NCBI GenBank assembly: GCA_024195585.1
Contig: SWBL01000113.1
Span: 62,001-126,000, forward strand
DNA length: 64,000 nucleotides
Source of the DNA: Aureobasidium sp. EXF-3400
Lineage: Eukaryota; Ascomycota; Dothideomycetes; Dothideales; Saccotheciaceae
Reading direction: 5' to 3'
Positions 32,085-42,897 of this stretch are shown here, in pieces. Below the pieces are notes generated by a model. It was not told the DNA's origin. It made no database searches and saw only the letters and a list, made by a program, of their open reading frames with translations. Each line of letters opens with the position of its first letter. Position 1 is the stretch's first letter. A program made the translations under genes and the position numbers.

Positions 32085-33620
32085 ATGCCTCCCAAGAAGG
32101 TCGTCAAGGAGGAGAAGATCCCTTTGGGTCGTCCCGGAAACAACCTGAAGAGTGGTATCGTATGTAGGGAATAGTCCGCCAGAGTGCACACGCAACTGTC
32201 GCTAACGTCAATTGCAGGTTGGTCTGGCTAACGTCGGAAAATCTACCCTCTTCCAAGCCATCACCAAATGTTCTCTTGGTAACCCTGCTGTACGTACCAC
32301 CGCACTCGGTTCGACGCTTCCTTCACTAACCCTTACTGCAGAACTTCCCCTACGCCACTATTGACCCTGAGGAGTCTCGTGTCATCGTTCCTGATGAGCG
32401 TTACGACTGGCTGTGCGAGCACTACAACCCCAAGTCGAGAGTCCCTGCTCACCTTACCATCTACGATATCGCTGGTCTGACCCGTGGTGCCTCTACTGGT
32501 GCTGGTCTCGGAAACGCTTTCTTGTCCCACATCCGTGCCGTCGATGCCATCTTCCAGGTCGTCAGATGTTTCGATGATGCCGAGATTATCCACGTCGAGG
32601 GTGATGTCGACCCCGTTCGTGATCTCGAGATTATCAGCGAGGAGCTCCGTATCAAGGATATCGAGTTCGTCGAGAAGGCTCTTGAGAACCTGAAGAAGCA
32701 GACTCGCCGTGGTGGTCAGTCTCTTGAGATGAAGAAGCTCAAGGAGGAGGAAGCTACCACAGAGAAGATTCTTGCCCTTCTTCAGGACGGCAAGGACATC
32801 CGTCACCAGCACTGGACTCCCAAGGAGGTACGTTACTCTGCTTTTCACGTTTCCATCACACATCACCCCCTCTGCAATGATGATCCAACTTTTATACCCA
32901 GCTCTCAGAATAACGGTTCATCGGAGAAAGGCTTAACCTGTTGGGATTGGACCCAACAGGGAGCTGGATCCAGAACTCTTTTGCTGTCAAGTCCCTTCTG
33001 AAACACGCCTCAGCTACCACATTTGCTTCAACTCGATCTTCCATGTTCATGGCTAACAAGATCCATAGGTCGAGGTCATTAACCCTCTCTTCCTTCTTAC
33101 TGCCAAGCCTGTTGTCTACCTGACCAACCTCAGCGAGAGAGACTACCTTCGCCAGAAGAACAAGCACTTGCCCAAGGTTGTCGAGTGGATCAAGACCCAC
33201 TCTCCTGGCGAGCCCATTCTTCCCATCTCTATCTCCCTCGAGGAGCGTCTTTCTCGCTTCGAGACCGACGCAGAGGTTGAGGAGGAGTGCAAGAAGATCG
33301 GCGGCAAGTCTGCCCTCCCCAAGGCCATCACCACCATGCGCAAGGCTCTCGACCTTGGCAGCTTCTTCACAACTGGTACCGATGAGGTCCGTCAATGGAC
33401 TATCCGTAACGGCACCAAGGCCCCTCAAGCTGCCGGTGTCATTCACGGTGACTTCGAGAAGACCTTCATTCAGGCCATCGTATACAACTTCAACCTTCTC
33501 AAGGAGTTGAAGACTGAAGCCGAAGTCAAGTCACAGGGAAAGATCATGACCAAGGGCAAGGACTACGTTGTTGAGGATGGAGACATTGTTCTCATCAAGG
33601 CTGGTGCCGCCAAGGCTTAA
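32085..33620 (+). CDS. ola1: Ola1 (Obg-like ATPase, YchF family)
   Basis: Ola1/YchF is a ribosome-associated P-loop protein that prefers ATP over GTP and affects translation and stress responses. Four exons, 32085-32159, 32218-32289, 32342-32827 and 33069-33620, encode 394 residues, the exact family length. Seen are the P-loop GLANVGKST, switch region 'NFPYATIDPEESRV', G3 'DIAGLTRGAS' and the altered G4 'NLSERDY' (in place of NKxD, which explains the ATP preference). A helical-hairpin coiled coil (residues 175-215) and a C-terminal TGS domain ('KAPQAAGVIHGDFEKTFIQA') are also present. The third intron (32828-33068, 241 nt) is about four times longer than its neighbours. Confidence 0.97.
32937..32960 (+). 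repeat. Perfect 9-bp inverted repeat inside ola1 intron 3
   Basis: CCTGTTGGG (32937-32945) and CCCAACAGG (32952-32960) are exact inverted copies around a six-base loop, so the intron RNA can fold a stable hairpin. It lies in the unusually long third intron. Confidence 0.85.
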
Positions 33621-34460
33621 ACAAGGAATTGTCGACGCCTTGGTTCTCAAATCTGTTGGATGAATGATGAGTGGGACTGTTTCTGGTCACTCTCCCAGGC
33701 TTCCTGTTTCTACTTTACTGCTCGGCAGTAAGACGTTACTGGCACCGGCCGACTGAGGCAGTGCTGAAGCAGCTTGCTGCGAAGAGTTGATACCCGGCCT
33801 GTTTTATGGCCAGCACATATAAACGGGGCTCCTCGATATATGTTGCGCACTCGCGTCATGCCCCGTTAGCATATGCTTGATAATGAAAAGTAAATGACTT
33901 TAACATGATGAATATTCTTGCATTATCTCATGATTCTTTCAGCAATGTGACCAGTATGTGTTTCAGCGTTGGATCGGATGTAAGATGTTTCAAGTGCCCA
34001 TGACAAGATTGATTGATGGTTGATCCTGAAGGAATGTTCTGCCGGCCTCGTATGCACATGGGCGCATCCGAGGAATAGCTAAGGAATACCTAGCAAACCC
34101 TAGGCCATATGTGAATTGGTGTGGGCGTCCTTCAGTCAGCCTCGTATAATTATACGGATGTGAAGTCAAGGGTGGAGCTTGGCGGGCAGAATTCAAATTC
34201 CGACAGCCGGTGACGTTGTGAGCCTTCCGACAGTCACATGTTGAAACACATTCGAGGCGGAGCTCTAGGCACGCAAGCAGATCAGCCTAGCTTTACGACG
34301 TTTGCAGGGGCCCGAGACAACAGACAAGAAAAGTCGACGAGTTGATCCAAGCCCATGACTTTGCGCGCCGACCGGATCTGAGGAACAAGACAATATCGCC
34401 CAGCTGTGGGCGCTTTTCGCATACCTACGATCTTGCCATGACCCATCGACCACCGATTGA
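33621..34460. other. Intergenic, ola1 to the VPS9-ankyrin gene
   Basis: About 840 nt between tandem genes. Nothing beyond presumed UTRs and promoter was recognised. Confidence 0.4.
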
Positions 34461-37400
34461 ATGCACCCTCTAAACCCCTTTCTGCGGGCCTTCTTCAGAA
34501 GCACCCTTCCTTCGCAGTGTCTGCCCGTAAATCACCATATCCTCCTGGTCCCGACGACTGAATCGCTACTACAAGGCCGCGACCGCGAGACGACCGCGCC
34601 ATATTCCGACCTCGCCGTATCTGAAGAATTTCTCTCCAGTCATGTCATCCGCATACCTGGAGGCATCCCACCTGGATCTATGTCAAAAGATGGAGGGAAC
34701 ATTCGCGAGACTAAAGGCAAGGCCAAGCAGTATAACACACTTAATGGCAGGACCGTAGTCGTCAAGGACACCTACGTCTACAGCAACAAAGGTTCGCCTC
34801 ATCCACTGTCCTGCAGCGACACTGCTGACACTAGCCCGTAGGCTTCAAGAGCTTGACCCAGGCTCAACTCTTGACCGACACACTGTTTTGTCCCGACATC
34901 CCAGAAGCCCAGCAATGGCTCGTCTACTACATCTCCAGACCTCTAGTAGGCTCTTACGACCCCGTTCGCATCGTGCCGGCTACTATCAGGACGGCTGCTC
35001 AGCGCGCTGCAGACAAACCAAAGTCTTCCATTCCCTCGGCCTCGGACGTCAAAAAGAAGGATATCGCATCATTTACAGAACTGCTGACCGCATTTCCTCT
35101 GATTGCTCGACAGCTGCAGAATGGTCTGGATAGAACACTCAAGGAATTTGCCGCACAATTCGAGGGCCCTGTACCAAATAAGTCGTCACGAGCGCCGTCT
35201 GTGAGCTCGCAAAGGTCGGATTACTCTTCGACTTCATTAGAAGATTCATTAGCCTCGCTCAGATCTTCGGTTTCTGGAAGCGAAAGCAGTATCCGTCTTT
35301 CGTCACTGGCCATAGAACCGGAAGAGGATTCCATGCGCTTTGCGCTTGAAAGTGCGACTACTGCTGCTATCGATTTGTTTCAAGGAGTTGACAGACAACA
35401 ACTATCTCTCCTTGGTGCCACAACCGACTTGTCAGGTCCGGTAGTTGAGCGTATGATTGAACGTCATGTCGCCGAGCAGCTACATGAAACAATCCTATTC
35501 CCTCGAATATGTAATATCCGCCGTTCAGAAGACCTTGAACTCGAACATCGCCTGCGGAAGATGGCCAACATTGATGTTGCACAAGTCGGCATACCCATAG
35601 AGGGTGGCATGAGAGGAAAAAGGGACATGGCAATCCGGATCGATAGGGCTGTAGGCATTTTCAAGAAGATGGGCGTAGCCAGCAGTCCACAGGAAATGAT
35701 CGAAGTTTTGCTAGAAACGGCAAAGACTGTTACCGCAACTCCCACCGCCAACGTAGGGAAACCAGGAACGCGACCGGATGGCACGTCAGAGAAACCAAGC
35801 ATAGCCATGACTATCAATGCCGATGCACTGGTCTCTATGCTTTTGATTGTCGTTATCAGAAGCTCTGTTCGTTATTTGCACGCCAGACTCTCCTATATGA
35901 GGCACTTTGTGTTCATTGACGATGTGGACAGTGGAGAGATGGGCTATGTGCTAAGCACTTTCGAAGCTGTACTGCTTTATCTGTCAAGAGACTCGGACGC
36001 TTTACGGATAGCTGCAAGGAAAAACGCACGGTTATGGAAAGCAACAAGAAATGGAAATATATCAGATCTGCGGAAGATTCTTGAACCTGATGCTCCCTGG
36101 ATTGCAGACGGTCAAGTCATAGAAGAGGCGCCATCGTTCGACGACAGCTTCAGAGATCAGGACGCGTCAAGCCTGAGTTCACGGCTGAACGATGTACAGA
36201 TGGGACAGGAACAGCGGTCCTCGATATCTGGAGATGATTTTGCTGCTGTTGGTGGATCTTTGGCTCACGTGTTTCCTTTCCAAAAACCGCCGACACCACC
36301 CCCAGAAGTCAGTCAGCCAAAACGAAAACGTGTGACTATGGCCAAATTACGCAGCGCGTCTGTGTCATCAGGATACTCATCTCCGTCGCGCTCCAGATCT
36401 AAGAGTATAGACTCTACAATCAGCAACGCCTCAGCAGGAGATAGCTCTCTCGACAAGATCTCACAATCACAAGGTCTGGGTGGAGACTCTATCTTGATGA
36501 TGGCCATTGAGAATGGACAGCTCGCATCTTTAGAGTACCTGCTGAGTTTGGATCAATACTTCCCTATTGAGTTCATCCTGGAGGATGCCAATAATGAGGG
36601 AGTGACTCTGCTCGTTGCTGCAGTACAAGGCGACGACAAGAACTTAACAAACGCGTTACTAAATCACATCATCCGAAACGCTCCCTCCGATAGCACTCTA
36701 CGATCATATTTTGTTCGTCAAGACAGCAAAGGGAGAACATTCGCCCACTATCTTTTCAATCAGCCACATCTGATGGAGACGGTCGGCGAAATGCTGCCAT
36801 GGCGGCTCAAGGACAAGAATGGCCAAACACCATTGTTTGCTTTATGCAGGTCGTATGATCACCAGGAATATCGTTGGATGGTCGAAACCGCATTGACTCT
36901 TGCGACAAATACTCAACCAGATCAAGAACCACTCCACCTTGCTGATCACATAGACAACAAGGGCAACACTTTACTACATATTGTCAACGATCCTCATCTA
37001 ACGGCGTGGCTCCTTCGTCACTGTGATTCAGATGTGAATGCAGCGAATGACAAACGTTTCACACCGCTGATGATGGCGAGCAAATACGGTAGACTCGACT
37101 TGGTTCGAACATTCTTCGGTGACGCTCGAGTAGACCTACAAATTAAAGACATTAGAGGCCTAACAGCGGTCGAGCTAGCCAAGGACGATGAAGTCAGAAA
37201 CCGAATTGATGATTTGGTGTTGCTATCAACGCGGCCTGCAGCAGATGGACGGATTACTTCTGTCGTTCGCTCGTTCTTTGTAGAGGATGCCACTGTTCGA
37301 CTAGTGCTTAAGTCTGGAGGCCCAAATCCAAACGGCACGATCACGGTTACCACCTGTCGTCGCTCTGTTGCTGATTTCGAACATCTCGCAAAATGGCTCT

Positions 37401-38341
37401 CAATTGAGCAGCCCGCATCTTGGATACCAACACATTTCAACCTGACATCGCCATTCTTGATACCGTCAAAGCCATCAAGGGCTGTTCTGCGTGATATTCA
37501 GCTCCGTCTTGACGCATTCTTGCAATGCCTTTTGACGCACTCTACTTTCTCCACGCATGAGATGGTATGGGAGTTCTTCCTTGTTCCCGATATCGATCCT
37601 GCCATGTTGGCCGAGCGAGCGAAACACAAGGCAGAGATTCGTGTCGAAAATGTTCGGGATGACTACGATCCAATCACAGATACACGGGAGGTCGAGTCGT
37701 TTGTGACTCATGCAAAAGATCAACTTCGTGGAGTCTCGCATGCTGTGAAGTCCCTCATCAGACGCACTAATGCTCAGCGCGTGATCAACTCGGATCTGCA
37801 TGATGCGCGAACGCTCAATAACACCGGCGTCGCAACTCTCCAGTTCCTTCCTCAAAAATATCTCACAGCATTCGAAATGTACACGAAAGCTCTGACGCCT
37901 TCCGAATCCGATCCCCTGGCAAGCTTTTACTACTCTCTGCACTCTGTTGCAAATTCATCAACAGCGGTTCTGGTTGCTCTCGGGCGGCCAACAAGCCTGA
38001 TTGGCAGCATGAACCAAGCTAGAAGGAACATCGAGAGAGCTCTGGGTTCGCTTAGCAGGCAATCCCGCTGGACACCAAACATAGGGCTGTTTGACGAGAC
38101 GAGGCGGTCGATTGCAGCTGAAGCAGAAGAGAAAGCAACAAAGGCTCAAGGTGAGCTTGATTCTCTTGGTAGCGAACTACGCTACACGCAACAGACTGTT
38201 GCTGCCGAGTTGGCTGGTTGGCAAGAACAGCATGTCAAATTCGGCAAGAGAATGCTGAAGGATCTGGCCAAGGGCATGGTCGTGAAAGAAAAGGCCAGGC
38301 TCGAGAGTATGAAGAGGGCACTAAGAGAGCTGCAAAGGTGA
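34461..38341 (+). CDS. vrl1: VPS9-ankyrin-PX-BAR protein (Vrl1/VARP-like Rab5 GEF)
   Basis: Vrl1-type proteins activate Rab5-family GTPases on endosomes and drive tubular recycling as the VINE sorting-nexin complex. Exons 34461-34791 and 34842-38341 give 1,276 residues. A conserved N-terminal region ('MHPLNPFLRAFFRSTLPSQC') is followed by a Ser-rich loop. Next is a VPS9 domain at about 330-500 ('DALVSMLLIVVIRSSVRYLH', 'GYVLSTFEAVLLYLSRD'). Ankyrin repeats lie at about 655-905 ('DNKGNTLLHIVND', 'KRFTPLMMASKYGRLDLVRT'). A PX-like domain is at about 910-1035 and a BAR-like coiled coil at 1055-1276, ending 'LAGWQEQHVKFGKRMLKDLA'. All domains are intact; PX and BAR were recognised by general pattern only. 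The start fits the family N-terminus. Confidence 0.85.
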
Positions 38342-38906
38342 AACAAGCATGGGTGTATCCACGGTACGTGTGCATTGGCGCTTCATGGAATTAGATTCGT
38401 TCTACTGTACATTTAGCAGGAACTCGTGCCTCAGCCGGCGTTCGCAGGTCATGTAGCATTAGCAAGGCTTGGATGCAAGCATAACGACGATCTGAGTTGT
38501 TGATCTACCCATCACAGACTTAACTCGATGTTGTAGATCTCGTACAGCTGTGAACATATCTCTTTCTCCTCAAGTGATGCATATCATTCTCTGAGACTGA
38601 TTCAAGACCAGAAGCATTTCGAGGAAGGTACATCTCTTCGCCGAGAGCTGTCATACATACGGGGTAGCTCTTTCCTCTTTAGGCAGGGAAGTGGTCTCGT
38701 TGCCTAAAACGTGGACCGCCTCGACAGAAGATTCGGCAGCTGCTCACGTCCACACATCTCATTGCACCAGCCAACTCCTCCCCTTCCTCATCTTCTTCAT
38801 TACACTCCTTCGACACGTTCATCTTACGTGTTCTTTGATACTACCTGTCTTTTTTCTTCTTTTCCTACGTGTTTCACCTCACTCGACACGTACCGCCTTC
38901 TCCAAG
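38342..38906. promoter_or_regulatory. Promoter and leader of the H2B-like gene
   Basis: About 565 nt. The 3' half (38760-38890) is a strong pyrimidine-rich tract that stays open in frame with the H2B-like gene, but its translation (hydrophobic Leu/Phe/Ser) does not belong to a histone. It is read as leader. Confidence 0.4.
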
Positions 38907-39881
38907 ATGCCTCCCAAGATCGCAAGAAAGCTCACTGCTGCTCAGATTCAACACGCAATCTCTCAGACGCAGCGTGTTGGAGAGTCTCAAACCGAAGAAG
39001 ACGAAGATCTCCGGCGTGCAATTGCTGAGTCGCAGCGTGTGGACCAATCTCAAGCCACGCAGGAGGACGAAGTACAGCTTGACCAAGAGTCCCAAGTCGA
39101 TGGCGACACCCAGCCTGCTCAGGAGACTCAAGTCGATGAGAACACCCAGCCCGATGCAGCTGTTCCCACTAGCAGTGCTGACAGCGATGTCGTCAACGAT
39201 GCATTGGCCTCGACTGCTGATGGCGCCAGTGCTGCCACCCCTGACACTGCTGCCTCTCCTGCCGATGAAGTCGAGACTAAGCCTGTCATCAAAAAACCTG
39301 CCGCAAAGAAGGTTGCGAGCAAGAAAGTTCCTGCGACTGACGGCAAGAAGGACGGTGAAGGCACCAAGAGAAAGCGTCGTCGCAAGCAAGACCCTACAAA
39401 CTTCCAGGCATACATCCACAAAGGTCTGTTTGTCTATTCACCTATCGGCACCACTCTTTGCGTATCAATGATTGACCCAGGCTCTCACAGTTCTGACACA
39501 GGTCCATCCTGGTTGTGCCATTACCAAGACGTCTATGCAGATCATGAATGACTTCATCAAAGGTAAGCAACATTCTGGCTTGTCTTTGTCATTCGAGATT
39601 ATACAATTAACATTTCATACACAGATCTTTGTCTTCGTATCGCAGACCTGGCTTCTGACCTATGCAAGAAGCTGAAGAAGGCTACCCTGCAAGCTCATGA
39701 CATCCAAACTGCGTAAGTGATATCCGCATGCTGGGTACTCCGTCCATAGCTGACCTTACTAACCCCATCGTTATATAGTACAAAGTTGGTTCTCTCGGGA
39801 GGACTCGCAAAACAAGCTCAGAGCGAAGGTGCAAAGGCCCTTCGTGCCTTCAACCAGGCCACCAAGCAAGGCCTTCGCTAG
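38907..39881 (+). CDS. Divergent histone H2B-like protein with long SQ/TQ-rich N-terminal tail
   Basis: Exons 38907-39423, 39491-39562, 39625-39712 and 39779-39881 encode 259 residues; fungal H2B is about 140. Residues about 170-259 form an H2B fold: 'NFQAYIHKVLTQVHPG' aligns with YSSYIYKVLKQVHPD of H2B, 'QIMNDFIKDLCLRIADLAS' with LNSFVNDIFERIATEAS, and 'GGLAKQAQSEGAKAL' with GELAKHAVSEGTKAV. The tail holds ten SQ/TQ sites (residues 19-81) and a ubiquitin-interacting-motif-like helix, EEDEDLRRAIAESQ (30-43), then an Ala/Thr linker and a Lys/Arg patch. In my alignment the lysine ubiquitylated in H2B is Ala. Role unknown: a DNA-damage- or ubiquitin-linked H2B variant, or a histone-fold protein that pairs with another partner. 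The first intron acceptor is CTCTCACAG at 39490, chosen for frame. Confidence 0.85.
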
Positions 39882-40613
39882 GGTCTTGCACTCCAAACAC
39901 GCACTCTGATTCGACAGCGCCCGACACGCATACATGTACGACACACTACCATGACACTACGACACACGACTATGAATGGCTAGAGGATATGAACTGTAAC
40001 GACTTGGACGATGGAACGACAAAGAATGCTTTCCACTTGCTTTTTACTACTGTGGAACAGCTATGGACGGATAACCTTTTATGTTGCTGGGGATATGCTG
40101 GTGATGGAAGAACAACATGCTATGATGCTACAGTTGCTTTTGCTATTCAGAACATACGATTTAAGACATGATCAGCTTTCAACACAAGACTTGTACGTTC
40201 ACAAAGGTTGCCGAATGTGTCTATCTGTGTTAGAGATATGTACTTGTAAGGAGACCATTGACTTGTTCACAAAGTTCATTTCTCGTAGCCTCTGATTACT
40301 TACTAGCAACACTTCAACCTGCACCATCAATACAGCTTCATGCTCCTCGAGTGCGCTAAAACTCGCGGGAGTTTGAGGTTAGACCTGCAGACGAGATGTA
40401 GCTCCAAGAACGCCTACCTTTCCTGCCGCCATCAAGAAAGTTGAATGTTGATCACACAATGTCAGTGCATCGCGAGAGAAGGAGTACAACTTTAGATGAG
40501 CTCAAAGGTATACCAACAACAGTCAAATAGAGTAAATGTATTAGTGCTATTGCGATTATCAACACTTGTGAGGCTTCTATTACACGTGTAGTCAGGAAGG
40601 CAAGTCCCCGAGT
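39882..40613. other. Convergent intergenic region
   Basis: About 730 nt between the 3' ends of the H2B-like gene and rtg2. No feature was recognised. Confidence 0.4.
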
Positions 40614-42480
40614 CTACTGTACCTGGACCTTGAATCCATAACCCTCCTTCCCACCAATCCAATTTTTCTTCTTTCCAATCTTTTCAATCTTTTCCATTTC
40701 CTCATGAACGATTGAACGTAGAGAGGAAGCTTGTTTATCTCTCGTTTGTAGCACCAACATCTTGTCTCCTTTGTGCGAAACACTCCATTGCGAAGTCAGA
40801 TTCATGTATTCATTGCCGCGGCCTGAAGGATAGATGGCTCCGATCAAAGCACCCACGGCACCGAGGTAGGCACACCACCAAGATGCTTTGGAGCCAACTA
40901 ACGCTTGCATGCTGTGTAGGAAAGGAACATCTGTGGGAGGAAGGTCTTTTTTGCCGCCCCAGCGGTTGCAGAGCAACAAAGCGAGACAGGCACGTTCAGC
41001 GTGTGAGAGACCATGGGCGTGAGCTAGGAGACCAGTGGTTGTGCAGCGCAGAGCAGCAGCAGCGCGGATATCCTTAGGATGGGACGAGAAATGCGGAGAT
41101 AGATTTGCAAAAGCCTGGATAAGCGGGGTACTCAGTCCTGTGTCAGAGGCGATAGAACCAGAAGGAATAGAATGTAGAAGCAATTCAGCATGGTGAGCAG
41201 ATCCAGGGGTTGCGGCAGCAGAAGTGGCAACCACGACGGGAGATTGCTTGCGGATTTCTTGAGGTAGAGTGGAGAAGAGATAGCCTTCTCTGACGCCACC
41301 TTGACAGAAACGGACTTCTTTGATGTGAGGCAGGGCTTCTGAGAGTGCGGTGACCAGGAATGCAACAGCGGGGATTTGGGTTGCTCGTCGTTGGGAAATG
41401 CGGAAGATGGCGCTGTCGTCTTCAGAGTCGAGGTGTGAGGTAGCTGCCTGTTGCACCGATGCCGTATCCAAGAATGAGCTTCTGTCAGCGCTGAAACCAT
41501 TGATGAGCGAGATTGGATAAGGCGATACGGTGTGCTCGCTCATAAGCAAAAAGCCCCAACCCCTGAACCCGCCGCCAGAGAGGTACAAAGCAAAACCACC
41601 CTGCTGTTTCGCCAACTCCTGCAGCTCAGTAGGGATACTCAAGCTGTTGTACGCATCAGTAACAGTCTGCTTGACTTCCTCAGCAAACTGCTTTCTTGCT
41701 TTTTCTCCTTGCTTCTCGGCCTCTGCAATCCGGCGAGAAAGAGCAGCAGCCCCAAAAGGCATACTAACAGCACCCCTCTCAGGCATCTTGATCTCGCCGG
41801 TCTCTGCATCGCTGACCAACCAAGTCAACTGCGTGCTTCCACCTCCCAAATCCATAACCAGACCTTTGACTTCACCCAAAGACGTCGCAACACCCAACGC
41901 ACCAACCCTACCCTCATCCTCCTTGGCAAGCATCTTGACCTCCCATCCAGTAGCTTTCTTAATCCTATCTCTAAATTCTTGAGAATTGACAGCAGTTCTA
42001 GTGGCTTCAGTAGCGAGAACGGTAATGTTCTGCTCGGGGACGCAGAAATCGGCGCAGGTGCGTTTGAAGTGGGTCAATTTGTCGACTACTGTTTTGATCA
42101 CTTCGTCCGAGATGGGAACACGTGTGCCGTTGGATGAGTATTGCGCATCGTAGAGAGAAATCCCAGCGCGCGAAGTGTATAGTGTAGGTAAGATTCTTGT
42201 TGTTGGTGGTGATAGGTCGGTGATGGAGAAGCGGATGCCATTGCTAAATTGGTGGTTTGCTGTCAGTATTTTTTCGAATTAGAGTGTACTTGCTCTTTTG
42301 CTAGTTTCTTTGTTCTTGTGAAAGATCATTGGATGTTTTTTCGTCAAGTGTTTTTAACAGCTTTTTCTGAGTCTTTCGATGGGTCTTTACAGAGAAAAGA
42401 GATAAGGAAAGAAAAATGCTTTACCTTCCCATGTCAACCAGGCCGTAAAGATGTTCGGGATCGGGTGTGGTCAACGCCAT
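40614..42480 (-). CDS. rtg2: Rtg2-like Ppx/GppA-family regulator
   Basis: Rtg2 is a cytosolic ASKHA-fold protein that in yeast senses mitochondrial dysfunction and releases Rtg1/Rtg3 for retrograde signalling. In filamentous fungi the same family is usually annotated as retrograde regulation protein 2. Exons 42425-42480 and 40614-42243 (intron 42244-42424, 181 nt, long for this window) give 561 residues. The phosphate-1 loop 'GLVDMGSNGIRFSITDL' is split by the intron. Other family motifs are 'TEATRTAVNSQEF', the phosphate-2 loop 'GLVMDLGGGSTQLTWL' and 'LYLSGGGFRGWG'. The C-terminal half is helical, HD-like and fungal-specific. Whether the downstream Rtg1/Rtg3 pathway exists here cannot be told. 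Confidence 0.9.
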
Positions 42481-42897
42481 GGTGGTTGTTGAATCTGTGT
42501 GAGGAGGTGTATCAATGTTTGCTTCAACTGTCTAGCAGGATAAACTCTTCTCGCAGTTTCGTAAGGAAAAGTGACCTTTGCATACGAAAAGACAATCAGA
42601 CAAAGTCGTGAAAATAATCGAGGCTTGCTTACCAGCCACTAAGCTGTTTGCGATGACATCATTCTATAGATTGCTGCCTCGCCAGTGACATTCACTACCC
42701 AACAGGAAAGCGAAGTGAGTGGGAATATGTTATGACAATTGTGCTTGTTACTGACTGAGATCAAATACTTTGGATTACAATACAATTCATTCTGTTGGTT
42801 CTCATGGCTCATTTCAACCGTCTGCAGGTTCATGCAGACCATCCATTTCCTTCGAAAGCATGTCCTTCGTAAGTCATCAATGTCGTGTGTTGCAAAT
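42481..42897. other. Intergenic, rtg2 promoter side
   Basis: About 417 nt between two minus-strand genes: the 3' flank of the HAM1-like gene and the rtg2 promoter. No motif is claimed. Confidence 0.4.

Noticed and set aside
32333..32866. 177-codon minus-strand open frame inside ola1
   Set aside because: Shadow of the conserved Ola1 exon 3; no independent features.
38691..38906. N-terminal extension of the H2B-like protein
   Set aside because: It is the translation of a pyrimidine-rich leader, and its frame begins upstream of a histone-like MPPK start at 38907.
39424..39501. Alternative acceptor at 39501 for intron 1 of the H2B-like gene
   Set aside because: It keeps a frame reading GPSWLCHYQ and then a stop. 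The acceptor at 39490 restores KVLTQVHPG and the H2B fold.
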